Part shown: positions 1-12,414 of the stretch, in pieces
Layout of the letters: every line of letters starts with the position of its first letter
Position numbering within the stretch: position 1 is the first letter of the stretch
DNA from: Euglena gracilis
Taxonomy: Eukaryota > Euglenida > Euglenophyceae > Euglenales
Assembly (NCBI GenBank): GCA_039621445.1
Contig: CP154954.1
Coordinates: forward strand, 49,145,847-49,209,846
Direction: 5' to 3'
Length of the DNA: 64,000 nt
Position numbers and translations under genes: made by a program
Notes under the pieces: model-generated
The model's database searches: none
The model's input: only the letters and a program-made list of their open reading frames with translations
Told to the model about the DNA's origin: nothing

Positions 1-411
1 AGCGCAAACCTCAGCGGGGAAAGTTTGCACGTTAAGATTTTGGCGGGTCATGCACAAAAGAGGCCAAAAGTCCAAAGGGAGGCCAAGGTCACAAGTTTAG
101 GCCGAGGCCAACTTTGTGGTGGCCAAGTTTGCACTTGGGGTGGCGCAAATATTAAGGCACTGCGCAAAATTAGGGAACTGCGCACTTATTGGGGGGGGGG
201 GGGTTAATTGAACCGAGCTTGGGGGTTCAAGCCAGGAGGGTAAAAAAAAGCCGAGCTTGGGGCGCATTTTGGAAGCTCTATTTCGAGGCGTAAATTAGGA
301 ATCACCACCAAATCTGAACCGGCAAATGGCGGGAATCGGAACGCTTGCATATTTTCTTTCTCCAAAAATTTATGAACACTTCAGCTTTTCCAAGGAATCC
401 CTCCCCTGTAC

Positions 412-456
412 CTCATTGGTCTGCAGCTGCACAAACTCCTCCTCCGCCTCGGCCAT
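412..456 (-). CDS. First coding exon of an unknown gene that runs off the left edge
   Basis: On the minus strand an ATG at 456 in a good context (catcATGGCC) opens the frame MAEAEEEFVQLQTNE and stops at a GAG|GTACAG donor (GT at 411-410), phase 0. The acidic start and the clean donor suggest a real first exon, but no second exon could be placed between 1 and 400, so the gene would continue outside the window. No function can be assigned. A plus-strand frame over the same bases is also open, so strand is not certain. Confidence 0.4.
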
Positions 457-787
457 GATGCTGCCTCGCTCCGTGCCAGGCGACCCTCAAGCAAAGGCAA
501 TTGCGGCTGAATTGAGGTGGATCAGAGCCCAATTTGGCCGAGAGGACAAATTGGATGACCAACAGGACAGGATGACAGAAAATGGACGGAATATTGGACC
601 GACCGGGGCGCAAATTTTCGGGAGAATTTAAAGGCAGTTTTTATTCCAAATGTCTTGTTTCACTTTAGCAAAGGAAAAAAAGAAAAAAGGTCCGCACCAA
701 GACATTCAAAACGCATTGAAAAGAAGCAAGGAATGCGGTCCAACATTGAGATTTGCGCTGTGTCTATTCTATTGAAGGCAGGGCTTG

Positions 788-2111
788 TCAGGGCCGAAGA
801 GTGCCTGAGTGCGGGTCTGCACGGCACGAAGCACATCCATCATATCCTGCCGGCAGGCGCCCGCATTGCGGCACTTGCGACGCAGTGACCCACACAACAG
901 GTGCGGCCAACTTTGGGGGGGGGGGGGGCTAAGTTTTTTGTGTGTAAGGCGGAGGGGGGACCAAGCGCCGGTGGGGGGGGGGGGGCATGAGAGCGGGAGA
1001 AAAAGAAGCGAGCGTGGGGTGATGCCAGGCAGTTGGGGAGAGGGGCCACACGGCGAGGGCCTGCCCGCCACATACCCTCGTATTGCAGCGTCCGACGGAT
1101 TTGGTTCGCGCTGAGGTCCTGCAATGACAGGGTATGGAGGTGGTCAGTCAATGGAATTTGGGTGTCAAGATCTGGGTCTTGGGGCTCTCTTGCAAAAGAG
1201 CTATACCCTGAGATGCTCCTCTCACCTTTGCCGGACCATCGGCAAACTTCGGGAAACCCTGCAATACTTGGGGAATAACTTCCCCGGCACACATATTGTT
1301 CCACCACCAAAAAAAATATATACATCATGTTTCAACCCGAAAAAAAACATTTGGCGGAGATCTGCCACATCTACTTGTGAATTTAAAAAAAATGAACATC
1401 AGAAATAGTAAACTCACCCCTGCAGAAAGCACACAGTTACAAGGTTTTGCAGATAGTCCCAGGAACTTTTCATCAATGCGACCTTGTCTTTTGATGTGTT
1501 CCAGGTAGGGTCATTTGAAAGTCCACCCAAACATTTTTTTGGAACTCCCACCCACAACCAGGCTTCCGGGGGGGGGGGGGGGGGATGCTATGGCTATGGG
1601 TTCCTGCTATGGGCCAGCCCATAGCAGGAACACCCCCCGGGGGAGGAGGGGTTCAGTTTGGACCTGGGTGCCTGTCGACTGAGCCAATTTCACTTGAAAA
1701 TGGTCATTTTTGGGCCCCAGCACCTTTGGTGCACAGGGTGTGCTAGAGCAAGAGCACGACCCCCCCCCCCAATTCTTGACCCCCACCCCACCCCAGATCA
1801 AAAGTTCCCAACCTGCCTGCCTGCCCATAGCACCCCCCTGGCCTGCGCACAACTCTCCGGGGGGAGGGGGGGGGGTGTCCAAAAGAACACAGACGCAAAC
1901 ACCCACCCACCCACCCACCCACCCAGGGGTGGGGAGGGGTGCAGGAGGTCCAAACCCACCCACCTTCGTGGAAACCCTCCCCCCCCACCCTTGGGGTGGA
2001 TTCGCACAACAGTGAACGGATTTATAGGATGGTCCCACCCCCACCCGGCACACCAGCCACTCCAGCTGGTCCAGCAGGTGTTGCCGGTCTGAGCGCTCCT
2101 CCGCGCTGACC
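788..2111 (-). CDS. Four-exon 3' part of an unknown protein
   Basis: Minus-strand exons are 2111-2045, 1258-1226, 1118-1076 and 873-788. The first starts after ggggacag in phase 2 and reads VSAEERSDRQHLLDQLEWLVCR up to CGG|GTGGGG. The second (33 nt) lies between a tattgcag acceptor and AAG|GTGAGA and reads GFPKFADGPAK. The third (43 nt) lies between cattgcag and GAGG|GTATGT and reads DLSANQIRRTLQYE. The fourth reads a Cys-rich tail (CGRLPAGYDGCASC) to a TGA. Phases 2-0, 0-0, 0-1 and 1 match throughout. The last exon is also open in another frame to 769, so the C-terminus is the weakest part. Upstream exons and the start were not found; a hAT-like element lies just upstream. I do not recognise the family. 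Confidence 0.6.
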
Positions 2112-2254
2112 CTGTCCCCAGGGCCGTGCGGGAAGGCCGGGGGGGGGGGGGCGATCACCACAGCACCGCTGAGGGACATTCGGCGGGGAATGCAAAATTT
2201 GACCCAGAAAACCGGCGCCGGAAAGGCGGGAAGGCCTGGTGGCCTGGCGGGGGG

Positions 2255-3263
2255 CAAGCACCTATAGTCAAGCCCAAAAATTTCTCCATTTTAGGCCATT
2301 TTAGGCCATTTTAGGCCATTTTAGGCCATTTAAGGCCATTTAAGGCCATTTTAAGGTATAGGTGGGGGTTCTGAAAACCAAAATTTTTGGTCATTTTTGT
2401 CCCGAAAACAGTATCATAACGTGTGCAAACCTTCTCTTGTTCAGTAATAACAAATGTACATCCAAAAAAGCATGCAAAATTCATGAACACTGATCAAAAC
2501 CATGGGAAGCTCAACAAATCTATACTCATACCCACAGAGGAATTCTGAACAGTAAGAATTTGCGGCAGTGAAAATTTTTCAGAAAAAAAATTGGACAAAA
2601 TTTAAAATTTTCTATTTGTGCTAACAAAAAGGCTCCTGGTTTTTTGTTTTTTGTGAATTCTACACCATTTTGCGGAATTTCGCAAGAAGAAGTCATTTTT
2701 TCTGAAAGATGATGCTGCTGCCTGGTGAAATTAAATTTGATTTTGGCATTGTTTTAGCCATGTATATCATTCATTTTATTATTATGATAAATATTTAAAG
2801 AATAATTTTTAAGATCCATAATACAAACAAAAATTTATTTGCAAAAATACTATGCACCGATGTTTGTCTCGTAAATAATGAAATGGAAGCATGGGGGAAA
2901 AGTCAAAAAAGAGATGAAAGATGTCGGGAAAATCTCAATTGAACTATAAAATTCTACATACAAACATAACTTTTGTAAGTAAATTTAATATTTCATTTTT
3001 TTGAATACACATTTTATTATTATAGATATTCTATGTATTTTATGTGGATATTTAGTGTGGGTATTTTATTATTATTGACCAGGCAAAAGGTGAAATATAT
3101 AAATCTAATCCTGTACCTATTGACGGATAACATATATCATATTAAATATACCAACATTATTCCAATTTTATTGATAATATGATTGCAGTAATAATTATTG
3201 CACAATTACATATTATATCAATATCATTTTTACTTCATACATATATTTATTAATTTCAACTTA

Positions 3264-3321
<58 letters not shown>

Positions 3322-3733
3322 TATTCATTATTTACGAAACAAACATCGGTGCACACCAACAAGATAGGAGCAAGAAAAAAGGATCCGTCCAAACCTTCAA
3401 AATTCAGCCACCAAAAAAGGTTGAGGCTGTGGATTTGGGGACTGATACGAGTGTTAGTTGGGATAAAACCATGGGCCTTGTGGGGCTCCTCCACCAAATC
3501 CACTGTTTGCCGTCCACATTAACAAAAGACACGAAAATCATTGCCTGAATGGCTTCAGCTGTTCACAAAAAAATGTTGCGCAACAGAATTTTTCCCATTT
3601 TAGGCCATTTTAGGCCATTTTAGGCCATTTTAGGGACCCCCACCTATAGGGGGTCAAAAAGTCATTTTAGGCCATTTTAGGCCATTTTAGGCCATTTTAG
3701 GCCATTTTAGGCCATTTTAGCTATAGGTGCTTG
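2255..3733. mobile_element. hAT-like non-autonomous DNA transposon with 8-bp target duplication
   Basis: The ends are perfect inverted repeats: CAAGCACCTATAG at 2255-2267 and CTATAGGTGCTTG at 3721-3733. The same 8 bases, GCGGGGGG, sit directly outside both ends (2247-2254 and 3734-3741), as expected of a target-site duplication. Inside each end lies a tandem array of the 10-mer TTTTAGGCCA (about 2284-2350 and 3592-3720), and a second inner inverted pair around TATAGGTGGGGGT. The interior is AT-rich with an (AT)n tract and no convincing transposase. An 8-bp duplication and a CA-starting repeat fit the hAT superfamily. The G-rich flank makes a chance match of the duplication possible. Confidence 0.7.
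3261..3320. repeat. (AT)n microsatellite inside the transposon
   Basis: About 60 bases of nearly pure TA/AT repeat with one TG interruption, in the AT-rich core of the hAT-like element. Confidence 0.9.
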
Positions 3734-3830
3734 GCGGGGGGGGTCAGACCCCCCACCCCACAGGATTTCAGGGATTCCCCCACAGCCCGGGGGTCGACCC
3801 CCGCCCAGGGAGGGTTTCCGGGTGTCCCGG

Positions 3831-5227
3831 TCAGCCCTGCCCGTCCCGGCCCGCCTGCTCGGCGTCCTCCACCTCCAGCATGTCCCGCTCCAGGACGAGG
3901 TCCTGGCTGAGGGGAAGCGGAGAGGGGATGGTCTCGGATATGGTTCATGGACACGGTTCCGACGCTCTTCTAATGGTTAGCGGGGTCACCGCTGGGATTG
4001 GTGTGCACACACTCATGGGAACAAATGATGTCATTCAGATGCAGATGCGGCGTGTCAGGTGGAAATGATAGGCACTGCTGATATGGAACACGTGTGTCTT
4101 CAGAAATTCATTCAAGAGCCCTGTATGGCAAGGTCAACCCACTTTGGGTTTCCCTGCTGTTCCGGGGTACGCTTGCCCGGCCTGAACCCAAAGCCCAGCA
4201 AACGACACCCAAATGAAGCTGTGAGTGCACGACAGTGGAAAACTAGCGAGGACACCCCAGAAAAAGATAATTCAATAATTTTCCTATCATTTTTTCAAAA
4301 ATTTTCTGTGCAATACAATAAACAGACTGGACCAGCATCCTCACCAGGCTGTTTTTACCAACCCCAGGGGGGGAGGGGGGGGTCCGGAGTGCCTTTGAGT
4401 GCCTGCCCAGGGGGGGGGGGTCGGATTTCGGCCTGTGCCCAGGCACATTCCTTTGAAAATTCGACATTTGGGTCTGTGCTAGGGCACTTTTGGCCGTGTG
4501 CCCTACCCCCCCGGGGGGGGGGGTTGGATCGGGAGTGCCTTGGAGTGCCTGCCCAGGCGGGTCCCCCCCGGGGTGGGGTCGGCACCCGACTAAAATACGG
4601 CCTGATCCTCACTCCGCTAAATAAAACCCCAACTGTTTTCCATAAATTCTAAAACATGCTCTGACACATGCGACAGTACATTCAATTATATGTGTTTTAA
4701 TTAATACGTGTAATTATGTGGACGTAGACCATCCGACTTCGCATGAACGACTTGTGCAATGGCAATCTTAAAAAACAGTGGCTTCTTGGGGGTGATTTTT
4801 GGGCCTGGCTTGCTTTCTCTTTCTGGCACAGGGGCCCCCCCCCCCCCCCCCCCCCCCAACAAGTCCTAAAATTTGAAATTTTGGCAAAAAAAACAATTTT
4901 GCAGCCCATTGCAACAAGCATAGTCATAAATATTAAATTGGAAAGTTCACATTCCAACCTAGAAAACACAAATATCCCAAAGGGGTGCTTAGACCTTCGA
5001 AAAAAAGCAGACAAATAAAACACAAAAACGTCAGAAATGAAATAAAAGCAAAAAAAATGACACCCCTCCCCTTGGGCCAGAATTGAAAATCAGACCGGGG
5101 CCAACCTTGGAGCCAAGTTTTGCATGTTAAAACCTCGCCGGGCTGTGCACAAAATACGCCAAAAAGCCTCCAAATGGGGGGAGAACTTTGTGGGGGCCAA
5201 AATTGAAAAACAGGAGGGGGGTTAATG

Positions 5228-5262
<35 letters not shown>

Positions 5263-5913
5263 CTTTCGATATAAGGGCAGGTGGGGGAGGTTCCCCCACC
5301 TAAACAGTGGAACGGTCTGGGCGACCAATTTTCAGCCTGCGCAAAGCGCTGGACCGAAAAAAAATGCCCTCCCCAAAAAAAACAGCCACCGTTGCCATTT
5401 GGGCACTTTTGGGAAAATGCAAAAGCGCGGAAGGAAAAATTCGACCTTTTTGGGTCCCCGGGCACCCCCCCCCCCCGGTTGGTCTGGACCCGGTCCAGGC
5501 CCCTCTCCAGTCAGGAGGGTTGGTCGGGGGGGGGGGGGGCCCCCCCGACCAACCCCACCTAAACCTCCATATATCGAACCCTGGGGGGTATTTTGAATTT
5601 TGGGTGGAACAAAAATGACCAAAGGATAGCATCAGCATCCTTGTGATCCTGGATGGTCATTTCCCCAAAAAAATATTCTGGTTGTGCCGGAAAGCTTTCA
5701 GCTGGCCTTGGTTGGATCCAACCATGTTTCATTTAACCCAGAAAGAAGGCGGGTTTCTGAAATGGGGTTGGGGTTGGGGAAATGGGGTTGGCTTGCTCTG
5801 ACTGAGGGACCTTCAGCGGGGCGCCAGGGGGTAGAGGCACAAATGCAAAACAGGGCACACAGAAAGCTTCCAACAAAATCCCACTCCTCATCTCGGAAGT
5901 CATGATCTGTCAC
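3831..5913 (-). CDS. 3' part (three exons) of an unknown acidic-tailed protein
   Basis: Minus-strand exons are 5913-5885, 4181-4143 and 3906-3831. The first follows an excellent acceptor (cttttctcaacacacag) and reads VTDHDFRDE to GA|GTGGGA. The second follows tttgggttcag and reads PGKRTPEQQGNP to AA|GTGGGT. The third follows ctccgcttcccctcag and reads QDLVLERDMLEVEDAEQAG, ending RDGQG and TGA at 3831. All junctions are phase 2 and join in frame. The C-terminus is highly charged and probably helical (LVLERDMLEVEDAEQ). A foldback repeat (4352-4602) lies in the first intron. The start was not found and the family is not recognised. Confidence 0.6.
4352..4602. repeat. Foldback G/C-run repeat, family R1, copy 1
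   Basis: It begins TTTTTACCAACCCC and ends GGCACCCGACTAAAATACGG. Blocks of poly-G and poly-C flank repeated GTGCCTTGGAGTGCCTGCCC segments and a central GAAAATTCGACATTTGGG core. The same architecture recurs at 11097-11423. Both copies lie outside any exon. Confidence 0.7.
4603..5884. other. Intronic DNA with G/C homopolymers
   Basis: The first intron of the 5913-3831 gene continues here. It holds a poly-C run (4831-4856), a poly-G run of about 38 (5224-5262), and a 5.30-5.56 kb foldback segment with an AAAGCGCTGG core between poly-C and poly-G blocks. I see no exon. Confidence 0.6.
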
Positions 5914-7997
5914 CTGTGTGTTGAGAAAAGTGAAGCTGTTATGAGACGGGCGCAGGGCACAATTCATTGATATTTTTCACTTCTATCTTTATCCTTTCGT
6001 AAACTCTCACAAATGTCAAAAAAAAATTTTGAATTGTCTCATTGTGCATTGCATTGAGCATCATGTGTCGTCTTTTCCCTCATTTGTGAAACCAACCAGT
6101 TGGAAAACCATTTCGTTTGATTCACCTCCGTCCTTGGTCCTTGGGTCGGCAAAACCTGTGGAACAAATGCCATTCAGATTTTAGGACATGGTGAGTGGGA
6201 AAAGGCGTGGCAAAAAAGCCCAGGTTATAGAATACAACCCTCACGAACCCTTGTGTCTTGTGTGTGTCTTACTCCCCTTGGACCAACCAATCACTGAACC
6301 AGAATCCTACAACAGGAGTTTCACATATCTGCACGCGCGCACATGCGCGCGCAAATATTTATTAATTATGCACATGCATTTTAGCACACCATATTGATAA
6401 AAAACTTACTTACGTGGAAATTTTGATGTTTTGGATTTAGTGACCATAAACGTCATCTGTGCATGCACGTCGGTTTGTCTGTCTGTATCTGTCTCTCTGT
6501 CTCCGCGTCCGTGTCTTTCTGCAACAAAATTAAGAAACCCATTTGTTTATGGCAGCCATTCAAAAAATATTAAGCTGTAGTCGTTGGGAACACAATAGAA
6601 TTAAAATGCATCATTGACAACAAAATTCATCATGTGACATTAAAGATCATCTGATAAAGCTCACAAAATTTTTTTCACGTAAAAGACTGTGACATGCAAA
6701 AAAAAAAACTTCTTGAAAAATGAGAAGAGATCAGGGTGCTGAATTGAAAGTATTGAAGACCACCACACCTCTGACTTTTGCAGCATTCTTAGCACGTTCC
6801 GTCCAGATTGGCATTGTTAAAGCAAATGGCCACCATACCTGTGAAGAAGAAGAGTCAAGGGATCTTGCTGGAAAGAAACGGGCAAACTAGCCACCCTCCC
6901 CCCTAGCCCACCAACCGGGTTCCTACAACCCGGGGGGGGTCATACACACCACCCCCAACCGACGACCCCCCAACCAGGGGGTGGTCACACGACTGTGGTG
7001 CCAAAAACAACCCAATGTTCAAAGCCACCTACAACCCCCGACCGGGGGGGGGGGGTCGGTGCGTGGGGGTGGTCGGTGGACAAGGGGGGGGGGGAGGGGG
7101 TACGGTACATCCCTTCATGATCTGGGCCCACTGGTTGTGGACAGTGACTGGCCAAAGGGGTTGTCACATGATGCAGAAGACAGGGTCAACCCCCTGTGGG
7201 GTCCACTGGTTGGAATAAGGTTGCTGGCTGACCCTCCCGCTTACCAGGTCCCCCAGCGGGAACCAGCCACAGCTGAGGTCAAGTTGGTTAAGAAAAACAA
7301 CCGGGACAAAAAAGAGTAAAAAAAATCTTTGGAAGATATTCGAGTTGTTTGATTTTTTTTTTGAGTTTCCAAGAGGCTACCTTTTGACTCCTTTTCCCCA
7401 AAATTCGGCCCACTTTGGCACAAAGCTTCCAGCTGCCCTTTTGAGTCAACATTCACACAAGCTGTCTGGGCTGTCTGGGCTATCCTGCACTGGGAATCGA
7501 AGGGGAGGCTTGAAAATTCATGTAGCAAATATTTTTCACTTTGCATCAGTTCCGTGAAGGAAACACGTTGCACACCACAGAACAAAGGGAAATGGTGGAG
7601 GAGGTTTGTGAATTGCCGGAGGGGTTCAGAAAGGAAGTAAACAGCCATTGCTGTCACCAACCTTGCAAGAAATCCTGAACTGGATGAGAAATGGACGCCC
7701 CCCCTTGTGCACTGGAACCAGTGTGCGCAGGAAATGAAGGAGACTTGGAGGCTGTCACGCGGGCTCGGAGAGCAGTCGGCAGCCCACCCTGACTTTGACA
7801 GGGCACCAGCAGAACTTCCACTGTGGAACAGCCCAGAAACCACGTGTTGATCTATTTGTGGAATTTTGTCTGCCTCCCTCACTTTCACCCTTCCCTGGTC
7901 CCAGGCTCAGCCCAACCCCCAGACCACCCCACCCCCCTGCAGAGTCCAGAACCCCCCGCCCAAGACGACTACCGGTGGTCATCCAGAATCCTGTAAA

Positions 7998-8040
7998 AAC
8001 CCAATCACGCTCAGTCACGCTCAAACCAGTCGTTGCACAG
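7998..8040. repeat. CAGTCACGCT motif repeat
   Basis: Tandem, slightly degenerate 10-mers of the CAGTCACGCT type. The same motif forms arrays at 9535-9620, 63620-63670 and 63858-63905. Confidence 0.6.
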
Positions 8041-9295
8041 ACATCACCATGACAGAAAGGCCAAAAAGGGCCAGAAAATCACCAAAAAAAAACTCAAAAA
8101 TAAAAAAAAATATCACACCCCATGCCTCCATACCCCCCTGTGCGCTCGGTTGATGATGCAGGGAAGGCCAGGGGAGGTTTGCATGATAAGAATTTTGACG
8201 GGGCACGCACAAAATAGGCAGAAACCCTTAAAAATTGGGGGGGGGGCAAGATCGCGAGTTAAGGCCGAAGATGGGCTTGGCGGGGAGTTGCAGGGAAACC
8301 AAAATGCCATTTACCATTTAGCGTTTTTCATTAGCCCAAATCCAGCTGGGATACATCCAGGCTTCTTTTTAAGACCCCCGGGGGGAGGGGGGGCGTTCCC
8401 CCCCACCCACCCAGGGTGGCGTGGGACCCCCCCCCAATAAACGAGCCCGTTAAAGGCAATTTTCAAAAAATTTCGGCGCTTCGCGCCGAAAAGGTATACC
8501 CGGCGCGGGACCCCCATCCCCCCCCGGGGGGGGGGGTCTTCTGACTTACCCTCCCCACCCCCCTATGTCCAACGACCGGTAACCTCTGTCCTCTGACCGG
8601 GGGGGGGGGGGGGTGGTCGTTGGACATGGGATAGTGACCAAAAAGGTGTCCTCTGACCGGGGGGGGTGGGTGATGGCCGCGGGGTGTGTTTGGACCAAGG
8701 GGGGGTGGGGCGGGAAAAAAAAAAAAAAAAAAAAGAAAAAGTTTGCCGAAACCTCCCCAAACAGGTCAAAATTTTCCTTCCGGCGCTTCGCGCCCCCATT
8801 TCTAGCCTGTCAACAAATATTTCCTCAAATAACACCCAAAACGCACCTTCACGCCGCAGGATTTCACAAAAAAACAAAGATACCCAGTCGACAATCCCTG
8901 CATTCCATCAACCATCTTCACTCCATCATACAACCTAGCAAACACCCGAAAATGTCATGGTGGAATGTTGGGAGTGTGGTGAAGCTCCTTCAACAACCGC
9001 AAGCACTATCTCCCCGGTGGAGCGCTCGTAATGCACAACTCCCCAGAGGCAACATTGTAATGGACGATGGCCTGTAACATTGTAATGGCCTGCAGGGTGG
9101 AGAAAAGCCTTTCAGGGCTGGCAAACCGCCGGTTTTCACACACCTGCAAAAAAAAAATCAAACCTCCAAAAAGGTGTCCTCTGACCGGGGGGGGGGTGGT
9201 CGTTGGACATAGGGAGGTCGTTGGACATAGGGGGGGGGGGGGTAAAAAGAAGCCTGGATACATCTTTCAGCTAAACTTTTGAGGTCCAAAAAAAG

Positions 9296-9530
9296 TACCA
9301 AAATAGCCATTTTTGACCATTTTTAACCACTTTTTCAAAACTTTTGGCGCTTTTGCTGGTCCGGCTTTGCCAGGCTGCGAAAACTCACCACTTGACCCCG
9401 GGCGGGGGGGCAGCCCGGCTGGGAGGTGCTGCCTGGAAAAAAGGTGCTGGCTGGCTTGCTGGACCCCCCCCCCTTCGGGGGTAGGGTGGGGTCCAGCTTG
9501 AGAAATTCCCTGGGACAGATGTAGCGAAAG
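9296..9530. repeat. Dispersed GCTGGCTGG-type repeat, copy 1
   Basis: It contains TTTTTCAAAACTTTTGGCGC, a CCGGCTTTGCCAGGCTGCGA stretch, GGTGCTGGCTGG and the tail GGTGGGGTCCAGCTTGAGAA followed by ATTCCCTG. The segment at 58180-58530 has the same order of blocks and the same tail. Confidence 0.6.
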
Positions 9531-9534
9531 TTTC

Positions 9535-9620
9535 CTGTCACGCCCAGTCACTTAAATCACGCTCAGCAACGCACAGTCACGCCCAGTCATTCCCAGTCGC
9601 ACCCGGTCACAGCCAGTCAT
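9535..9620. repeat. CAGTCACGCC tandem motif array
   Basis: About eight degenerate copies of CAGTCACGCC / CAGTCATTCC / CGGTCACAGC in a row, directly after the GCTGGCTGG-type repeat. Confidence 0.6.
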
Positions 9621-9871
9621 TTCATGGGCCCCGACCTTGCTTGCCCCCGACCCCCAGGGACCCTGGCCCCAGCCCCCCCCCCCCCCACCTGCCCCCAAAA
9701 ATACCAAAACGGCTTCGTGCAAAAAAAAACGTGTCGGGCAGTTCCCTGACAAATCATACACGGTGTCAGATGGCCACAGCGGATAAAATGTAGATTTCCA
9801 TTGTCCAGGGATTACCTTTGTTTCGTGTTGGGGACTCCCACCAGGGGGGGGGGGAATAATTGATATCGGAG

Positions 9872-9950
9872 GCCTTCGGAAAAATTGCGGAAAAATTGCG
9901 GAAAAATTGCGGAAATTGCGGAAAAATTGCGGAAAAATTGATATCGGGAA
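9872..9950. repeat. AAAATTGCGG tandem array 1
   Basis: Seven units of AAAAATTGCGG or AAATTGCGG, flanked on both sides by TTGATATCGG. A second array with the same unit and orientation lies 290 bp downstream. Confidence 0.75.
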
Positions 9951-10235
9951 TATACACATTTCTGCTTGAGGGGACTTAGAAAATTTTCAATTGTGAGGTT
10001 CAGAACACCGCAACACCCACGTCGATGCAGGCGAGCACAAACCAACGCGCTTGGTGTTCTTTGCACAGGTGGGACGCACCCAATCCTGTGACCAGTGGTG
10101 CACCTGTGAGAGAAATTGGTAAACTGCGGGGGGGAAACAACAAAACACAATAGCACACCTGTTGATCCATTTGAAGAATGGCTTGAACTCATTGCATCTT
10201 CCATCTTCGGTGGTGGGAAAAAAATTCTGCGAAAA

Positions 10236-10352
10236 AAATGGAAAAAAAATTGCGGAAAAATTGCGGAAATTGCGGGAAAATTGCGGAAAATTGCGGAAAA
10301 TTGCGGAAAATTGCGGAAAATTGCGGAAATTGCGGAAAAAAATGCGGATGTC
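10236..10352. repeat. AAAATTGCGG tandem array 2
   Basis: About ten units of AAAATTGCGG with small length variation, the same unit as at 9872-9950. Confidence 0.75.
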
Positions 10353-11096
10353 AATTTCCCCCCCCCTGCTCCCACCCAAAAAGAAATTGAAGCAGTTGAC
10401 GGAGAGCTGTGTGAATTGTCCTCAAAAAGGAATCCCTGTGCCTGGAATAACAAAATGAAATACAAATAGAAATATAAAGAGGGCTCCGGTTTGCAGTTGG
10501 CATCGAAGGCGTTGGGGGATACGAGTGGAAATACTAACAACATCAACAGACCAAGAGGAGAAGAACAAAAAGAATGAGTTAATAAATAATAATAATATGG
10601 CAAGTAAATAAATCTAATAACGCTTATAATAATGAGATTAAATCACACAAATACAACGTCATGTATGTATGTATATACGTCATGTATGCGATTCTGGCTG
10701 AATTCCTTTCCCAGAAAGGAGTTTAATACAGTGTGCAATTTGATTTGAATGCTCCCTTCTTTTGAACCAAATGGCTGACACACAGGCTGCATTTTTTATC
10801 TACACACCAGGCAATTTCTTCAGGCAACACCAACACCCCCCCTTTTGCATGTCGACCCTTCAAAAACCAGAGTCCTCTAAAATGTCGCCATAAAAACATG
10901 GCAACATAACTCTCGTCAAACAAGAAAATTGTTTGGAAAGTGAAGAAAATCCTCGAGAGTGCATGATTGTCACGACTTTGTCTCGTCAGCATAAAACCAT
11001 CTGACATTAGACCTGTCGAGATATGACAGGGGGGGGGGAGTGAGGTCCAAACACCTTTCTTTTCCTAGCTCCCATTCTATAACTCCCAGCAAAGTG

Positions 11097-11423
11097 TTTT
11101 TTTACCAACCCCGGAGGGGGGGAAGGGAGGGTCCGGAGTGCCTTGAGGTGCCTGCCCAGGTAGACACCGACCCCCCCCCCAGGAGGGGGAGGGGGGTGTT
11201 CGGAATTTGGCCAGCGCCCAGGCATGTTCCTTTGAAAAAAAATGCCATTTTTGGCTCCCCAGCGCCTTCGGCGCTGGGGTCTGTGCTTGGGCATTTTTGG
11301 CCGTGTGCCCCCCCCCCCCCCGGAGGGTCAGATTGGGAGTGCCTTGGAGTGCCTTGGAGTGCCTGCCCAGGCAGGCACCCCCCCCCCCTGGGGTGGGGTC
11401 GGCAGCTGACTAAAATACGGCCT
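11097..11423. repeat. Foldback G/C-run repeat, family R1, copy 2
   Basis: It has the same start (TTTTTTTACCAACCCC) and end (GACTAAAATACGGCCTGA) as 4352-4602, the same GTGCCTTGGAGTGCCTGCCC blocks, and a CAGCGCCTTCGGCGCTG hairpin in the core. Confidence 0.7.
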
Positions 11424-12414
11424 GACTGATGATTGAGGATGTTAACATCCACAAACGTGAGGACTCAATCCTTCAACCTTGGTTGGCCTGATGGGGGAAA
11501 AAACCTGCAAAAAACTGACGTGTGCGGTGTTTTTCTTCAAAAACCACTGCAAAAAAATGCAAAAAAAAAACTGCAAAACCCAAAATGTGAAAACTGCAAA
11601 AATTGCACGGTGCATATTTTCCCCCTCGCTTGCGATGGAACCTGGGAATCGGGGGACCGGTCCTACTTTCAGGGGGGGGGGGGCGACAACATACAAGTAC
11701 CCCCCCCTATGTCCTCCGACCAGGGGGTGGCCATTGGACAGAGGTGTCCTCCAACTGGGGGGGGGGGGGGGCGTTGGACATAGTGGGGCAGGTGTGGGGC
11801 TGCCAAAAAGGCTGGGCAGATAAAACACAAAAAAATGTGGGCTAGAGCAAGCGAGGCAATAAACCTGCCTATGTTCTGTTTCCACAGGAAGGCAGGAGAG
11901 TTGTAGCAAGCCGAAATTTTTAAACCAAACATTTCGGTGAAATCTGGGGAACAACACGCAGACCAACCCAGCTCGCCCCCACCCAAGAGCACGGTGCTCC
12001 TCAAAGTGGAGAACCTATTGTTTTTGCACCACCACTCAGCACACCAGTCCAGCCAAACCCAACCCAGCAGCCTTCACCACCGGATATAGGCGGCCGTGGG
12101 CGGAAAGCAGCACTTCTGCCAAGGGTGGCTGACCAGTGTGTGTCTCCTGGAGCCTTCCCCAAGGACACCGCCCTCCATTAACCACCGTTTGAGAAGATGT
12201 GCAATCAAAAAAAACAATGCCCATTCGCACACTACTTTGGTCTTTGGTGTTGTTGGAATTGAGAGCCGGAAATTCCTCGCATTCATTGGCGTTTCGGAAT
12301 CAATGTAAGATGGGCTTTCTGCCTGGATTCATTCTCCTTCTCATATGGTGACAATTGGGATGACAGAATTCTTTTCAACCTTCTCAAAAATAACCTTCTC
12401 TGGTTACGACACCC

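Noticed and set aside
7241-7888. A 215-codon minus ORF as a gene.
   Set aside because: No splice sites or domain pattern support it, and a plus frame over 7680-7860 is equally open.
9868-10350. A CRISPR-like array from the regular AAAATTGCGG units.
   Set aside because: The units are contiguous with no spacers and the host is eukaryotic; this is a simple tandem repeat.
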